NCBI GenBank assembly: GCA_965196985.1
Contig: CBDALO010000132.1
Coordinates: 43,706-107,705, forward strand
Length of the DNA: 64,000 nt
Source of the DNA: 2-12-FULL-35-23 sp965196985
GTDB lineage: Bacteria > Pseudomonadota > Gammaproteobacteria > UBA12402
Direction of reading: 5' to 3'
Below the pieces are notes generated by a model. That model worked only from the letters and a program-made list of their open reading frames with translations, did no database searches and had not been told where the DNA came from. How positions within the stretch are numbered: the first letter of the stretch is position 1; every line of letters starts with the position of its first letter. This document shows, piece by piece, positions 27,868-37,031 of this stretch. The translations under genes and the position numbers were made by a program.

Positions 27868-29400
27868 ATGACGGCAGAGGTAACTCTGACTGGTGCACTC
27901 CCCGCGCATCGTGATGTCCGCTGGTCTCCGATTAACTGGGCTAAGGTTGAGCGAGAAGTCTATCGGCTGCAAGTGCGTATTGCGAAGGCAATAGAGTCTG
28001 GCAAGCATCATAAAGCCAAGGCACTACAGTGGTTGCTTGCTCACTCGCACTCTGCGAAGTTACTTGCAGTTAAACGTGTGACAACCAGCCATGGTAGTAA
28101 AACAGCCGGTGTTGACGGCGAACGCTGGAAAACACAGGCGGCAAAATCACAAGCAGTGCTCTCATTAAGGCGACGAGGCTATAAAGCTCAGCCATTGCGT
28201 CGGGTTCATATTCCCAAGCGTAACGGCAAGAAGCGTCCGTTGAGTATTCCAACCATGAAGGATCGGGCAATGCAGGCACTTCACATGCTAGCTTTGTTAC
28301 CTATAGCTGAAGTTACGGGTGACCTTAACTCCTATGGGTTTCGTCCTAACCGCTCAACACATGACGCCTGCGAGCAATGCTATTTAATGCTTGCGGGTAA
28401 TAATAAAGCGGAGTGGATACTGGATGCTGACATTGAGCAATGTTTTGATACAATCAGCCATGAATGGCTGCTTGAGCATATCCCCATGGATAAACTAATG
28501 CTCAAGCAATGGCTTAAAGCTGGCTACATGGAGAGGCAATCGTTCTCCCAAACCCGCAAAGGCACCCCGCAAGGCGGTGTTATTTCACCTTTGCTGTGTA
28601 ACCTTGCGTTAGACGGACTAGAAGCAGCGGTTAAGGAAGTAAAGCAGCCAGGCGATAAAATTAATTTTGTTCGCTATGCTGACGACTTTTTAGTAACAGG
28701 GGCAACCCCTGAGATTTTAACTGAAAAGGTCATGCCAGTAATCGAGCAGTTCTTATCGCTTAGAGGGTTGCACCTCTCCAAGAGAAAAACTCGCCTTGTA
28801 CACATCAATGAAGGGTTTGATTTCCTTGGTTTTAACATAAGGAAATACCAAGGCACGTACTTGTGCAAACCCTCCAAGGATAGCGTGCTCTCCTTTTTAA
28901 AAGAGATAAGGCAAGTAATTCGACGAGGATATGGTTTAAGCGGTGCTGACTTAATAGCACGTCTCAATCCGAAAATCAGAGGTTGGGCCAACTATTATCG
29001 CATTGGCACCTCAAAGGCCACGTTCTCAAAAGTAGACAACGCCATTTATGAAACGTGCATCCACTGGACACTGAGAAAATATGAATATAAAAGACGACGT
29101 AAAGCGGTAGCTAAGTACTTTCGACGTCGCTCAGCAACCAGGGGTTGGATTTTTAGTGATGTGATTCATAACAAGAAGAAAAACAAACGCGAAGTCGTCT
29201 TTATCAATAAAATGATGGATACGCGCATTCAGCGTCACATCAAACTGAGAGCAACGGCGCACCCTTTTGATCCAAAACTCAAAAGCTACTCTGAAGCCAG
29301 AGAGGAGTGGAAACAAAAGTTTAGTCAGGTGCAACGTAGAGCTAATCGGAGAATCTATGCACAAATGCAAGAATCTATTGCTGGGCCCTCGGGCCTTTGA
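27868..29400 (+). CDS. ltrA: Group II intron reverse transcriptase/maturase
   Basis: 510 residues from the ATG at 27868, which follows TAGGAGA; a GTG 42 bp upstream is less likely. Fingers and palm contain VHIPKRNGKKRPLSIPTMKDRA, SYGFRPNRSTHDA, the catalytic FVRYADDFLV and FLGFNIRKY. The maturase domain continues with NPKIRGWANYYR. The C-terminal HNH endonuclease found in many relatives is absent: the protein ends soon after FDPKLKSYSEAREEW. So mobility would be endonuclease-independent at best. The RNA around it is interrupted by about 4 kb of IS, so splicing is probably lost or very inefficient. Confidence 0.93.
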   Translation: MTAEVTLTGALPAHRDVRWSPINWAKVEREVYRLQVRIAKAIESGKHHKAKALQWLLAHSHSAKLLAVKRVTTSHGSKTAGVDGERWKTQAAKSQAVLSLRRRGYKAQPLRRVHIPKRNGKKRPLSIPTMKDRAMQALHMLALLPIAEVTGDLNSYGFRPNRSTHDACEQCYLMLAGNNKAEWILDADIEQCFDTISHEWLLEHIPMDKLMLKQWLKAGYMERQSFSQTRKGTPQGGVISPLLCNLALDGLEAAVKEVKQPGDKINFVRYADDFLVTGATPEILTEKVMPVIEQFLSLRGLHLSKRKTRLVHINEGFDFLGFNIRKYQGTYLCKPSKDSVLSFLKEIRQVIRRGYGLSGADLIARLNPKIRGWANYYRIGTSKATFSKVDNAIYETCIHWTLRKYEYKRRRKAVAKYFRRRSATRGWIFSDVIHNKKKNKREVVFINKMMDTRIQRHIKLRATAHPFDPKLKSYSEAREEWKQKFSQVQRRANRRIYAQMQESIAGPSGL

Positions 29401-29408
29401 AAAGGCTT

Positions 29409-29442
29409 GAGCCGAGTGCGGTGAAAGCAGCATGCTCGGTTC
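29409..29442 (+). ncRNA. Group II intron domain V
   Basis: 34-nt hairpin GAGCCGAGTGCGGTGAAAGC continuing to GCTCGGTTC: the highly conserved catalytic domain with a GAAA tetraloop and closing helix GAGCCGAG/CTCGGTTC. It lies 8 nt after the reverse-transcriptase stop, as expected. Confidence 0.88.
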
Positions 29443-29681
29443 TCAGGAGAGCGGCGGTCAGTAATGAGCGTCGCTTATCCGACGTGAAAAAACGAGGGCA
29501 TTTCTTCTTTAATTCAGGGTTGGCATTCTTTACTCGATTATTTATTGGGCTAATTATGCCCGTTTTAGAGGTAAAAACCAATGGGTTTTTGTAGGGTTTT
29601 TCAGTTTTGCTACTGCTTAATTTCCGGTATGCTAGCAAGCAATTGCTTGGCTTACCAGCTTTAATTTTAGGGAACCTTTCT

Positions 29682-30701
29682 GTGGCTCAGAAACATTCGA
29701 TCAATCATCACGACCTCTTATTTAAGAGTTCACTGCAAGATATTGAGGTTGCCAAGGATTTCTTCAAAGCGCATCTGCCCAAAAAGATCCAGAAGATGAT
29801 TGACTGGGAAACGTTGCAGCTAGAAAACGACAGCTTCATCGAGTATGATTTTAAAACGGCCTTCACCGATGTCTTGTATCGGGTTAAGCTCAAGAAGGAG
29901 TATGGCAAAGAGCAAGTTTATCTCTATGCGTTAAGTGAACACCAATCCACACCGGATCCACTCTTGGCATTTCGCCTGTGGTATTACAAGTGCAAGATCT
30001 GGGATCGGTTTTTAAAGCAGACGCCTAAGCGTGACCAAAACGCCACGCTTAAGCTTCCGTTGATTCTGACCATTGTGTTTTATAATGGCCAAAAAACGCC
30101 CTATCCGTACACGATGGATTTTTTTGAGTTGTTTGAAGATTCTGCGCTCGCCAAAGAACTGTATAATGCGCCTTGCCCGCTCATTGATCTAACCGTCATC
30201 TCTGATGAAGAGCTCTTGACCCATGGCTACGTCGCCACCATGGAGCTGCTGCACAAACATGCCTACCAACGAGATTTTCTGCCAGTTATCCAACGGCTCA
30301 TTCAGCAAGGGCTGCTTCAATTGCTAAAGTCATTAGATGATGGTCAACATATCTCACGGCTGGTAAACTACACCTTAGAATATGAGGAAAAAAGCAGCGA
30401 CAAAGAACTCGTTGATGCGTTGACTCAAGCACTACCCGATATGAAGGAGACCATTATGTCTGCAGCTGACCAATTACGACAAGAAGGCCATAACCAAGGC
30501 TTAAAGCAAGGAATGCTGGAGGGAATGCAACAAGGAATGCAACAAGGAATGCAACAAGGAATGCAACAAGGCATTGAACAGGAAAAAATGGCTATCGCAA
30601 CAACTATGTTAAAAGAAGGCTTTGGTGATCCTGTTGTGACCAAAACTACTGGCATTTCGCCAGAGGTTTTAGCAAAAATTAAAAAAGAACTCGACCTTTA
30701 G
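29682..30701 (+). CDS. Rpn/YhgA-family PD-(D/E)XK nuclease, copy 2
   Basis: 339 residues. I chose GTG at 29682 because the product then aligns from residue 1 with the paralogue at 7328 (VAQKHSINHHDLLFKSSLQD) and AGGGAAC lies just upstream; codons further 5' have no counterpart. The nuclease core is FTDVLYRVKLKKEYG...YALSEHQSTPD. After MSAADQLRQEG the protein has a run of G-M-Q-Q repeats (see the repeat feature) and ends in the conserved tail ATMLKEGFGDPVVTKTTGISPE. This is the only one of the three copies in the window with a fully open frame. Confidence 0.85.
   Translation: MAQKHSINHHDLLFKSSLQDIEVAKDFFKAHLPKKIQKMIDWETLQLENDSFIEYDFKTAFTDVLYRVKLKKEYGKEQVYLYALSEHQSTPDPLLAFRLWYYKCKIWDRFLKQTPKRDQNATLKLPLILTIVFYNGQKTPYPYTMDFFELFEDSALAKELYNAPCPLIDLTVISDEELLTHGYVATMELLHKHAYQRDFLPVIQRLIQQGLLQLLKSLDDGQHISRLVNYTLEYEEKSSDKELVDALTQALPDMKETIMSAADQLRQEGHNQGLKQGMLEGMQQGMQQGMQQGMQQGIEQEKMAIATTMLKEGFGDPVVTKTTGISPEVLAKIKKELDL
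30522..30569 (+). repeat. Coding tandem repeat, four 12-bp units
   Basis: Four perfect copies of GGAATGCAACAA encode G-M-Q-Q repeats in the Rpn protein. The paralogue at 43213 has only two such units and the one at 6459 none, so unit number varies between paralogues, as expected for replication slippage. Confidence 0.9.
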
Positions 30702-31027
30702 TCCTGCTTAAAATTAGATCGATTTAGACTTGTTTTTTAGTCAGATAGTGCCCAACCCCCGATAACGCTCGTTATGGTGTGCTATATTACCTACAGTGTT
30801 TTCTACCTAAGAAATAATCCCCATACCCTTTCTGTTACTCTAAATAAACAGATAATTTCTATAAGTTATTCTAAACGCATTATTTGGATTAAATGAGAAT
30901 GATAAATATGCAAGTTAGAGGGTTCTGTCGAAAAATCTGTGAGCTTGCGGCAAGCATGTGTGCATTAGGTCAGCTAGTTACTTTATCCTAAAGGACCGAT
31001 AGTAAAACTATTTAGAAAGGTCCTATT

Positions 31028-31468
31028 ATGTTTGGCAAAACATTCGATAAAAAAGTCGTTACACCCAAGTCAGCAACACCTTCAACACTAGATAATATTG
31101 CTCAATCGCTCAAGTCATGGCGTTCATCATCAAAAGAGCCATGGGAGATTCCAGAAGACCTTTGGGTGAAAATTATTGCGCTCTATCCTGCTTATATAAA
31201 AAAGGACATTACTGAACGATTATCAATCAGCTCTAAACGGCTCAACAAAAAAATTAATGAAAAAGAATTATTAGCCAGCAGTACATCAGTTGCCAATTCT
31301 GATGATGACCAAGCCGATGAATGTTTTGTTGAAGCCACTATTCAGGATTCAGTTGTGCTTTCACAGCAACTGATTAGCATTACAAGAACTGATGGCGTCG
31401 TGTTACAACTGCCTAAGCCGGAGTATGCTGAAACCATTAATCTGATTCTTACTTTTTGCAAGGGGTAG
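31028..31468 (+). CDS. tnpA: IS66 orf1-like accessory protein TnpA
   Basis: 146 residues, MFGKTFDKKVVTPKSATP; the middle PEDLWVKIIALYPAYIKKDITERLSISSKRLNKKI has helix-turn-helix character as in IS66 orf1, and the end LPKPEYAETINLIL is typical of larger orf1 proteins. Start ATG 31028 follows AGAAAGGTCCTATT. Three bases separate it from tnpB. It is not closely related to the tnpA at 3363. Confidence 0.75.
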   Translation: MFGKTFDKKVVTPKSATPSTLDNIAQSLKSWRSSSKEPWEIPEDLWVKIIALYPAYIKKDITERLSISSKRLNKKINEKELLASSTSVANSDDDQADECFVEATIQDSVVLSQQLISITRTDGVVLQLPKPEYAETINLILTFCKG

Positions 31469-31471
31469 TGT

Positions 31472-31888
31472 ATGCTGCAATTCACGCCTCAAATGAGGCT
31501 ATTGTTATCAGTCAGACCTGCTGATTTTAGAAAGGGTATTGATGCTTTAGTTGCGCTTTGCCAGCAACGGCTGGGTGAGGATCCATTCTCTGGTACGGTC
31601 TTTGCTTTTACGAATAGCCGCCGTACCTCAGTGAAACTTCTAGTTTATGATGGCAATGGATTCTGGCTTTGTCTAAAGCGTTTTTCGCAAGGAAAGTTAC
31701 AATGGTGGCCAAACTCCCACTCAGCCACGTACCATATCGATAGCACGCAGCTAATGATTCTGCTTAACCAAGGTAACCCTATCACTAGTCATCTCGGTGA
31801 GCCATGGAGAAGGCTCGCTAGTCAACCTCCTGTAATAAGTCAAGCGGCCTCTTCATCGACCAAACCTCCTTTATCTTCAATCTGGTAA
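31472..31888 (+). CDS. tnpB: IS66 orf2 accessory protein TnpB
   Basis: 138 residues with the signature RPADFRKGIDALVALCQ, GTVFAFTNSRRTSVKLLVYDG and NGFWLCLKRFSQGKLQWWP. Its last codons overlap the 3' end of tnpC on the opposite strand, so the two transcripts converge; a normal IS66 has all genes in one direction. Confidence 0.9.
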   Translation: MLQFTPQMRLLLSVRPADFRKGIDALVALCQQRLGEDPFSGTVFAFTNSRRTSVKLLVYDGNGFWLCLKRFSQGKLQWWPNSHSATYHIDSTQLMILLNQGNPITSHLGEPWRRLASQPPVISQAASSSTKPPLSSIW

Positions 31889-32280
31889 TTCCATGGCAAC
31901 CATAAGGAGGGATCCTTAAAAACACTTGATTTATTTTCCTGCAAGGCAACTAAGTAATCGAGTGGGTTTTCCCCGCACAATTGAGCTGTAACAATAAGAG
32001 ATAATAAGATGCTACCGATGTTAGCGCCATGCTGAGTTTTATAAAACATTGCAGCTTTTCTAATGCGAATAGGAATCTTTAGTATCGCCTCGACAATGTT
32101 GTTATCTAGTGGCGCTCCTGGTGTCGTTAAGAATCGCCGAAGCTTTTTCCAGTGCTTTAACATATACTTCATCGCCTTACCAAGGTGACTATTTGGTTCT
32201 ACCACTTTGTTAGATAATTGCTTATTGAGCCAACCATGCAGTTTAAGCATCAATGGTTTGCTATGCTTTCGATGATAAAG

Positions 32281-33812
32281 GATAGAGCGTTATTTTGTCT
32301 GTAAAAACCAACTTCAGTACTTAGAAAAACCTTTAAAATTCTAAATGGCACTCTATTGTACCTGTCTCATCGCATAATATCTTAAATTAATTATGCTAAT
32401 CAATCTAAAAAATTATTTATACCTCAAATTTTTCTCCTCTCAAAATAAATTATTAACTTTTAGGTAATAGCAATTATATCTCGTTAATAAGAACAAGAAT
32501 GATCTATCCTAAAACCCTATGAAGCCTTATTATTCACTTCAACTTAAGTATCTAGGTGATCCGCTCCACTGGTCATCAATTTCCACTAAAACAGCTGATA
32601 CGAGCCTTAGGCACGATTCAGTATTAGGGAAAATTCCAACTGTATGCGTCCTTCTTTTTACCTCTCTGTTTACGCGCTCAGCTATGTTACTGGTTCTTAA
32701 TCTTTTTTGATGCGGCCTGTCAAAGTTCATCACTACTAAGCCCTCCGGTATATTCACTTCCAACCAAGAAGAAAGCTCTGGTGCTGTTTGCTGATATTTA
32801 TCTACCGCCATAGCCAATAGTCTTTCCGACTCATGAATGTTTAAGGCATTAAATATAGCTGTAATCTCCTCAGCTACTGGTTCCTTCATTGAGCGCTTTG
32901 GTATGTGAGCCTGAGCATTTTGCTGCAAATGAAATTGGCAGCGTTGCCAAGGAACACTGGGGAATACAGCTCTTCTAGCGGCTTTTAGGCCAGTATGAGC
33001 GTCGCTAGTAATCAACTCAATACCATGTATACCTCGCTCAACCAACTGCTGAAGAAAATCACGCCAATGTACCTCAGCCTCTGATAACGCAACAGAAACA
33101 CCTAGCACTGTTCTCTTGCCGGTTGATTCATCAAAGCCATAGGCTATCAATACCGCACAGTCTTGTACTGTGCCGCTAGTGCGCACCTTCTCATAACGTG
33201 CATCTAGCCAAAGATATTTTATCTTTCCTAACGGCTTATTTCGCCATTTCTTTAAATCTTCATCCAACAATTTAGCGCAACGGCTTACCTCTGTGCTTGA
33301 AATATCTGTTCCACAGAGTTGCTTTAGCACCTTTTCAACTTTGCGCGTGGAAACCCCATGCACATACATTTCAGCGACAGCCAGCTTAAGTGCTCTATCA
33401 GAGCGTACACCTCGCTCTAAGACTGATGGATAGAAGGCTTCATTGGAGTCTCTAACCTGCGGTATCTGTAGCTCAAGCTGACCTTGACCTGTGTTAATTA
33501 ACCTTGGTTTAAAGCCGTTCGCATATCCGTTTCTATCGCCAGTTCGCTCATAAGGACTGGCATTTAAATGGCGCTCCCTTTCTATTAACATAGCCTCATT
33601 CATCAACCTGGAGACAAGCTTAGGTAAAGCTTCAAACCCCTCCATCGCTAAAACATGTATGGCTTCTTCGATTAAGTTCTCATTTTTATAGCAGCTCATT
33701 GTCATTCCTCTTTTTTGGTTAAGTTTACCTTAAAAGGAATTTCTAATCTGACTGAGTCGCCTGCTTATTTTCAGCAAGTCAATGGAATTTACAGAAAGGA
33801 TGGCGCACTAGC
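32281..33812 (-). mobile_element. IS256-family element, copy C
   Basis: 1532 bp; target duplication tgataaag at 32273-32280 and 33813-33820 within tnpC. Confidence 0.95.
32539..33705 (-). CDS. IS256-family transposase, copy C
   Basis: 388 residues, intact, same DDE motifs as copy A. Confidence 0.95.
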   Translation of the reverse strand: MTMSCYKNENLIEEAIHVLAMEGFEALPKLVSRLMNEAMLIERERHLNASPYERTGDRNGYANGFKPRLINTGQGQLELQIPQVRDSNEAFYPSVLERGVRSDRALKLAVAEMYVHGVSTRKVEKVLKQLCGTDISSTEVSRCAKLLDEDLKKWRNKPLGKIKYLWLDARYEKVRTSGTVQDCAVLIAYGFDESTGKRTVLGVSVALSEAEVHWRDFLQQLVERGIHGIELITSDAHTGLKAARRAVFPSVPWQRCQFHLQQNAQAHIPKRSMKEPVAEEITAIFNALNIHESERLLAMAVDKYQQTAPELSSWLEVNIPEGLVVMNFDRPHQKRLRTSNIAERVNREVKRRTHTVGIFPNTESCLRLVSAVLVEIDDQWSGSPRYLS

Positions 33813-34999
33813 TGATAAAGTAAGCGTTGATGTGGGTCCATTTGCTTTGTTTGCTCATCATTTCGATAAACCTCACCCAGGATTTGCATAACGTGCAAAC
33901 AAGGCTCAGGATAATATTCAAGTAAATCACGAAACTTTCTAAAACCATGAGCTAAGCAATTGCAGATGATAGTTTGTAACTCTTTCGGCATGTTGGCTGC
34001 TAACGCATCACACATTTGAATCACCTTCTTTTTTTCAGCCACCCTGTTTGCTAATAGTTGTGATAAGTTTTCGCCGCCGTGATGCTCGCCTGCATAAAAT
34101 AGAGCAACCTGGTGAGCACCAATAGTCTTGCTTAAAATGGCTGTTGTATACATCCCTTTTCTTGGTTTATTAAGGTCCGCCTTGTTATCAGATAGTATCG
34201 AAAGTATCTTTGCGAATGTGTCATCATGCTGAATAATATCACCGTTCGCGCCATACTGTTCTAAAACATCAAACACACGATAGCCGATATCAGCCACCTG
34301 CTCACAAAGCTCGAACTGTGTACTTGAGGGTAACGGAAAGCCTAGTAACTCTTGGAACTTTTCTTGACGGTAAAAAGGCACGCCAATGTAATACTTTTGC
34401 AAGCACAGCATTGCTTTAAACTTAGCGTCATACTTTGGTTGCTTCCTAACATCCGTGGGTAACTGGGCAGTGATAATAAGCCCACACAAGGCGCAGCGAA
34501 GCTTTTCCAAATGATACCGTGTTGCCGTGCCTAATGAGTTGCCAGTTATACGAATAACTACACCGGCTTTTTTAACCTTATACAGTTTCCCACCACATCC
34601 TCCAGGACAGGCATCGCCACATGCATGGTCAGCAACATGGCAATAAACATCAGTGGCATTCCGGTAATCCTGATTACCTCGCCTGCCATGACCGGATTTC
34701 CCTTTCTTATCTGATTGACTATCACCTTTTTTATTGCCTGATGTATTATCGTCAGAGTTATTGCCAACACCCTCAATATTACTTTCAGATTCTTGGCCCT
34801 TATTCTCCTGATTCTTCTTGGATGACTGATTACTGTCAGCTCCAAAAATAAGTTCACGTAATTGTTTAATTGTAATTTTCTGCTGTTGAAGCACCTCGGG
34901 CAACCAAAGAGCAAGGTCCAAACAACCACCTGCTGTAACGTCCCACAATAATTTAGAGAAACCATCTCAACCTATTTTGCGTGAGATGGTGTCAAATAG

Positions 35000-35800
35000 T
35001 TAACCTTTTAGCTCATGAATTGCCTGATTAATGACATCATCCGGTATATGGTTTAAATTCATATTAGCGGCGATTAGCAACGCATGTCGCATGAGCCTAT
35101 CAACATAACGAAGCCTACCTTTTGTGGCCATGTGTACTGCACGAATACCTGTTTCAGTGAATAAGCTGCTGCTCATTCCTGCCTTCTCAAAAGCAGCGTG
35201 AATAATGCTCTCAAAATCCCTGCTATCTTCAATTGCATGCCACCTAATAAAGCACTGAATTCTAGAGTTGATAGGTTCATAGGCTGGTCTCTGCAATGTT
35301 GCTAGAAGTGATGGGAGTCCACATAAGATAATCGTCATGACGTCTTTGCTGTCAAAACTGAAATTAAGGAAGTCAGGTAATCGTAGAATGAAATCATTAC
35401 TAAGCTGATGCGCCTCGTCTAGGATCCAAATAGGCTGAACGTTTTTATCATGGTAGAGCGCGATCAAGCTCTGCTTCAAGTCTCTCCAAAGTTTAGAGAA
35501 TCGGTAATAGTTTTCTAAACCTAGATTTTCGGCAAGCTGAGAGTACACATCAAATGACCGAAAGTGAGTGTCTGATTGATAAATGACTTGATGGGTCAGC
35601 GGGTTGAGTTTATTGCTCCAGTATCTTAGCGCCGTGGTCTTTCCTGTCCCTGAGTCGCCAGTAATCACTGCTAAGCCGCGTGTTTCTAGCAAACCATTAA
35701 GTTGCTGTTCTAGTCGCTTTGACTGCGCCAATTCAATAATGTTTGATTTACCCAATGGATCAAATTTCAAGCCAAAATGTTGAAGATACATCTTACTCAT
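35000..35800 (-). CDS. ExeA/TniB-like AAA ATPase of a transposon
   Basis: 266 residues: MYLQHFGLKFDPLGKSN N-terminus common to ExeA-like proteins, Walker A GDSGTGKTTAL near residue 46, Walker B PIWILDEAHQLS, and a C-terminal winged-helix-like end (TKGRLRYVDRLMRHALLIAA). By analogy with TniB, TnsC and MuB it would select the target and activate the transposase; this is inference from gene pairing. It was co-transcribed with the rve transposase (37032) until an IS110 entered between them. Start ATG at 35800 after CAAGG. Confidence 0.85.
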   Translation of the reverse strand: MSKMYLQHFGLKFDPLGKSNIIELAQSKRLEQQLNGLLETRGLAVITGDSGTGKTTALRYWSNKLNPLTHQVIYQSDTHFRSFDVYSQLAENLGLENYYRFSKLWRDLKQSLIALYHDKNVQPIWILDEAHQLSNDFILRLPDFLNFSFDSKDVMTIILCGLPSLLATLQRPAYEPINSRIQCFIRWHAIEDSRDFESIIHAAFEKAGMSSSLFTETGIRAVHMATKGRLRYVDRLMRHALLIAANMNLNHIPDDVINQAIHELKG

Positions 35801-35849
35801 CCTTGTATCTTAAATAACTGTAGAGATATGACAATATTGCTACAATCCC

Positions 35850-36050
35850 AAGGATGCTTGGGTAGGCGGAAGGTGAAGCCGTGTTCGTCCTTAGGATTTA
35901 ATCCTGTTGAGGAGATTTAGCTCCCTTCCACCCTCATAAGTTCATGAGATCGAACGGTATCTTAGGCCATTGTGAGCCTGTATTTGCAAGGTTGATCCGA
36001 ACTATGATTTCCCAAGTTTGTTAGTGTAATAAAATTTAAGAGGCTCTAGC
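35850..36050 (+). ncRNA. Candidate bridge RNA region of IS110 no. 1
   Basis: About 200 nt of non-coding sequence upstream of the IS110 recombinase with several stems: AGGATT-TA-AATCCT-like at 35903, GGAG-ATTTAG-CTCC at 35920, AGGC-CATTGTGA-GCCT at 35965. IS110-group elements encode their target- and donor-binding bridge RNA in this left end (established for IS621); assignment here is by position. Confidence 0.5.
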
Positions 36051-36052
36051 AA

Positions 36053-37003
36053 ATGAAAAAAAATTGTGTTGGTATTGATATTGCAAAATCTGATTTTGTT
36101 GCTGCTATCACCACTAGCGGAAAAGATCACGTTAAACATTTTAATAATAATCCTGAGGGCTTTTCTGAGTTATTAGAATGGACGCAATCTTTATCTGATC
36201 AGTCACTTCATTTTTGCATGGAATCAACAGGTAAATACGGTAATGCATTGGCTCTTTATTTACATAGTGAGAAGTGTGATGTCAGTATAATTAATCCTGC
36301 ACGAATAAAGTTTTTTATGAAAGGACAGCTAATACGAAACAAGACCGACAAGGCCGATGCGGTCAGTATTAAGGACTATTCAAATCATTTTACTCCAACG
36401 CTATGGCAGCCTTTGCCAGCTAATATAGAGGCTCTAAGAGCTTTGATACAGAGATCTGAAGTATTAACCTCCCAAGTCAGCAATGAACAAAACAGGCTGG
36501 AGCTAGCGGAAGAAACAATTATTAGCTCTATACAAAATCATATCGATTATATGGAAAAAGAAATTTTACGACTGCAGGAAGAAATTAGTAAGCTGATCGC
36601 GAGTGATGATGATCTGAAGAATAACACAGAGCTGCTTAAAAGCATCCCAGGCATTGGTGATAAAACCGCTCAAACACTAACTGCTTTTTTTAATAATATT
36701 GAAAGATTTTCTGGCGCAAAACAATTGGCTGCTCATATTGGTTTAAATCCCAGCCAGTCACAATCAGGCACTTCATTGAATTCATCACGGCTCTCAAAGG
36801 TTGGTAGTGCTTGGTTGCGAAAGGCGCTTTACATGCCGGCATTAGTGGCTATAAGGCATAATCCTATTTTGAAGAAATTTTATGAAAAGCTGCTCAAAAA
36901 AGGCAAGCCAAAGAAGCTAGCCATTTGTGCTGTTATGAGAAAAATGGTGCATATGATTTATGGCATCCTAAAAACACAGCAGCCATTTTCAGCGGATGCC
37001 TAG
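36053..37003 (+). CDS. IS110-family DEDD recombinase
   Basis: 316 residues. N-terminal RuvC-like DEDD domain: VGIDIAKSDFVAAI, CMESTGKYGNALALYL, NKTDKADAVSIKDY. The C-terminal Tnp20 domain contains LKSIPGIGDKTAQTLTAFF and the catalytic-serine region LAAHIGLNPSQSQSGTS. Acts with a bridge RNA in characterised relatives. Intact. Confidence 0.92.
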   Translation: MKKNCVGIDIAKSDFVAAITTSGKDHVKHFNNNPEGFSELLEWTQSLSDQSLHFCMESTGKYGNALALYLHSEKCDVSIINPARIKFFMKGQLIRNKTDKADAVSIKDYSNHFTPTLWQPLPANIEALRALIQRSEVLTSQVSNEQNRLELAEETIISSIQNHIDYMEKEILRLQEEISKLIASDDDLKNNTELLKSIPGIGDKTAQTLTAFFNNIERFSGAKQLAAHIGLNPSQSQSGTSLNSSRLSKVGSAWLRKALYMPALVAIRHNPILKKFYEKLLKKGKPKKLAICAVMRKMVHMIYGILKTQQPFSADA

Positions 37004-37031
37004 TAAAAATTTTACAATTTATTGTTGACGT

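Larger units (their letters stand above)
23218..29483 (+). mobile_element. Group II intron, split in domain I by an IS91-like element
   Basis: The 5' end is GTGCGACGTGAAGTCGC at 23218 (GUGYG consensus). 23218-23578 and 27603-27867 together look like domain I to IV leader of bacterial group II introns (GGAACATGGAAACCCTG..TTGCTCC, GCGAAGGCTAGGCTGTAATTG). Then come the reverse transcriptase, a 34-nt domain V at 29409-29442 and a domain VI-like stem ending ...TTATCCGAC at 29483. The IS91-like element and its two inserts occupy about 4 kb of domain I. Confidence 0.8.
35830..37025 (+). mobile_element. IS110-family element no. 1
   Basis: Lies between the stop of the rve transposase (37032) and the start of the ATPase (35800), with its gene on the opposite strand. 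The long non-coding left part and short right part are typical of the IS110 (not IS1111) group. Exact ends were not determined, since IS110 elements lack inverted repeats. Confidence 0.75.

Noticed and set aside
27778..28011. Minus-strand frame over the start of the group II intron protein
   Set aside because: Shadow of the reverse transcriptase gene and its leader.
30522..30569. Short tandem repeat considered as a CRISPR array
   Set aside because: Units are contiguous 12-mers with no spacers and lie in frame inside a gene; no cas genes in the window.
30425..30655. Minus-strand frame with repeated C-C-I-P units
   Set aside because: It is only the antisense reading of the 12-bp repeat in the Rpn gene.
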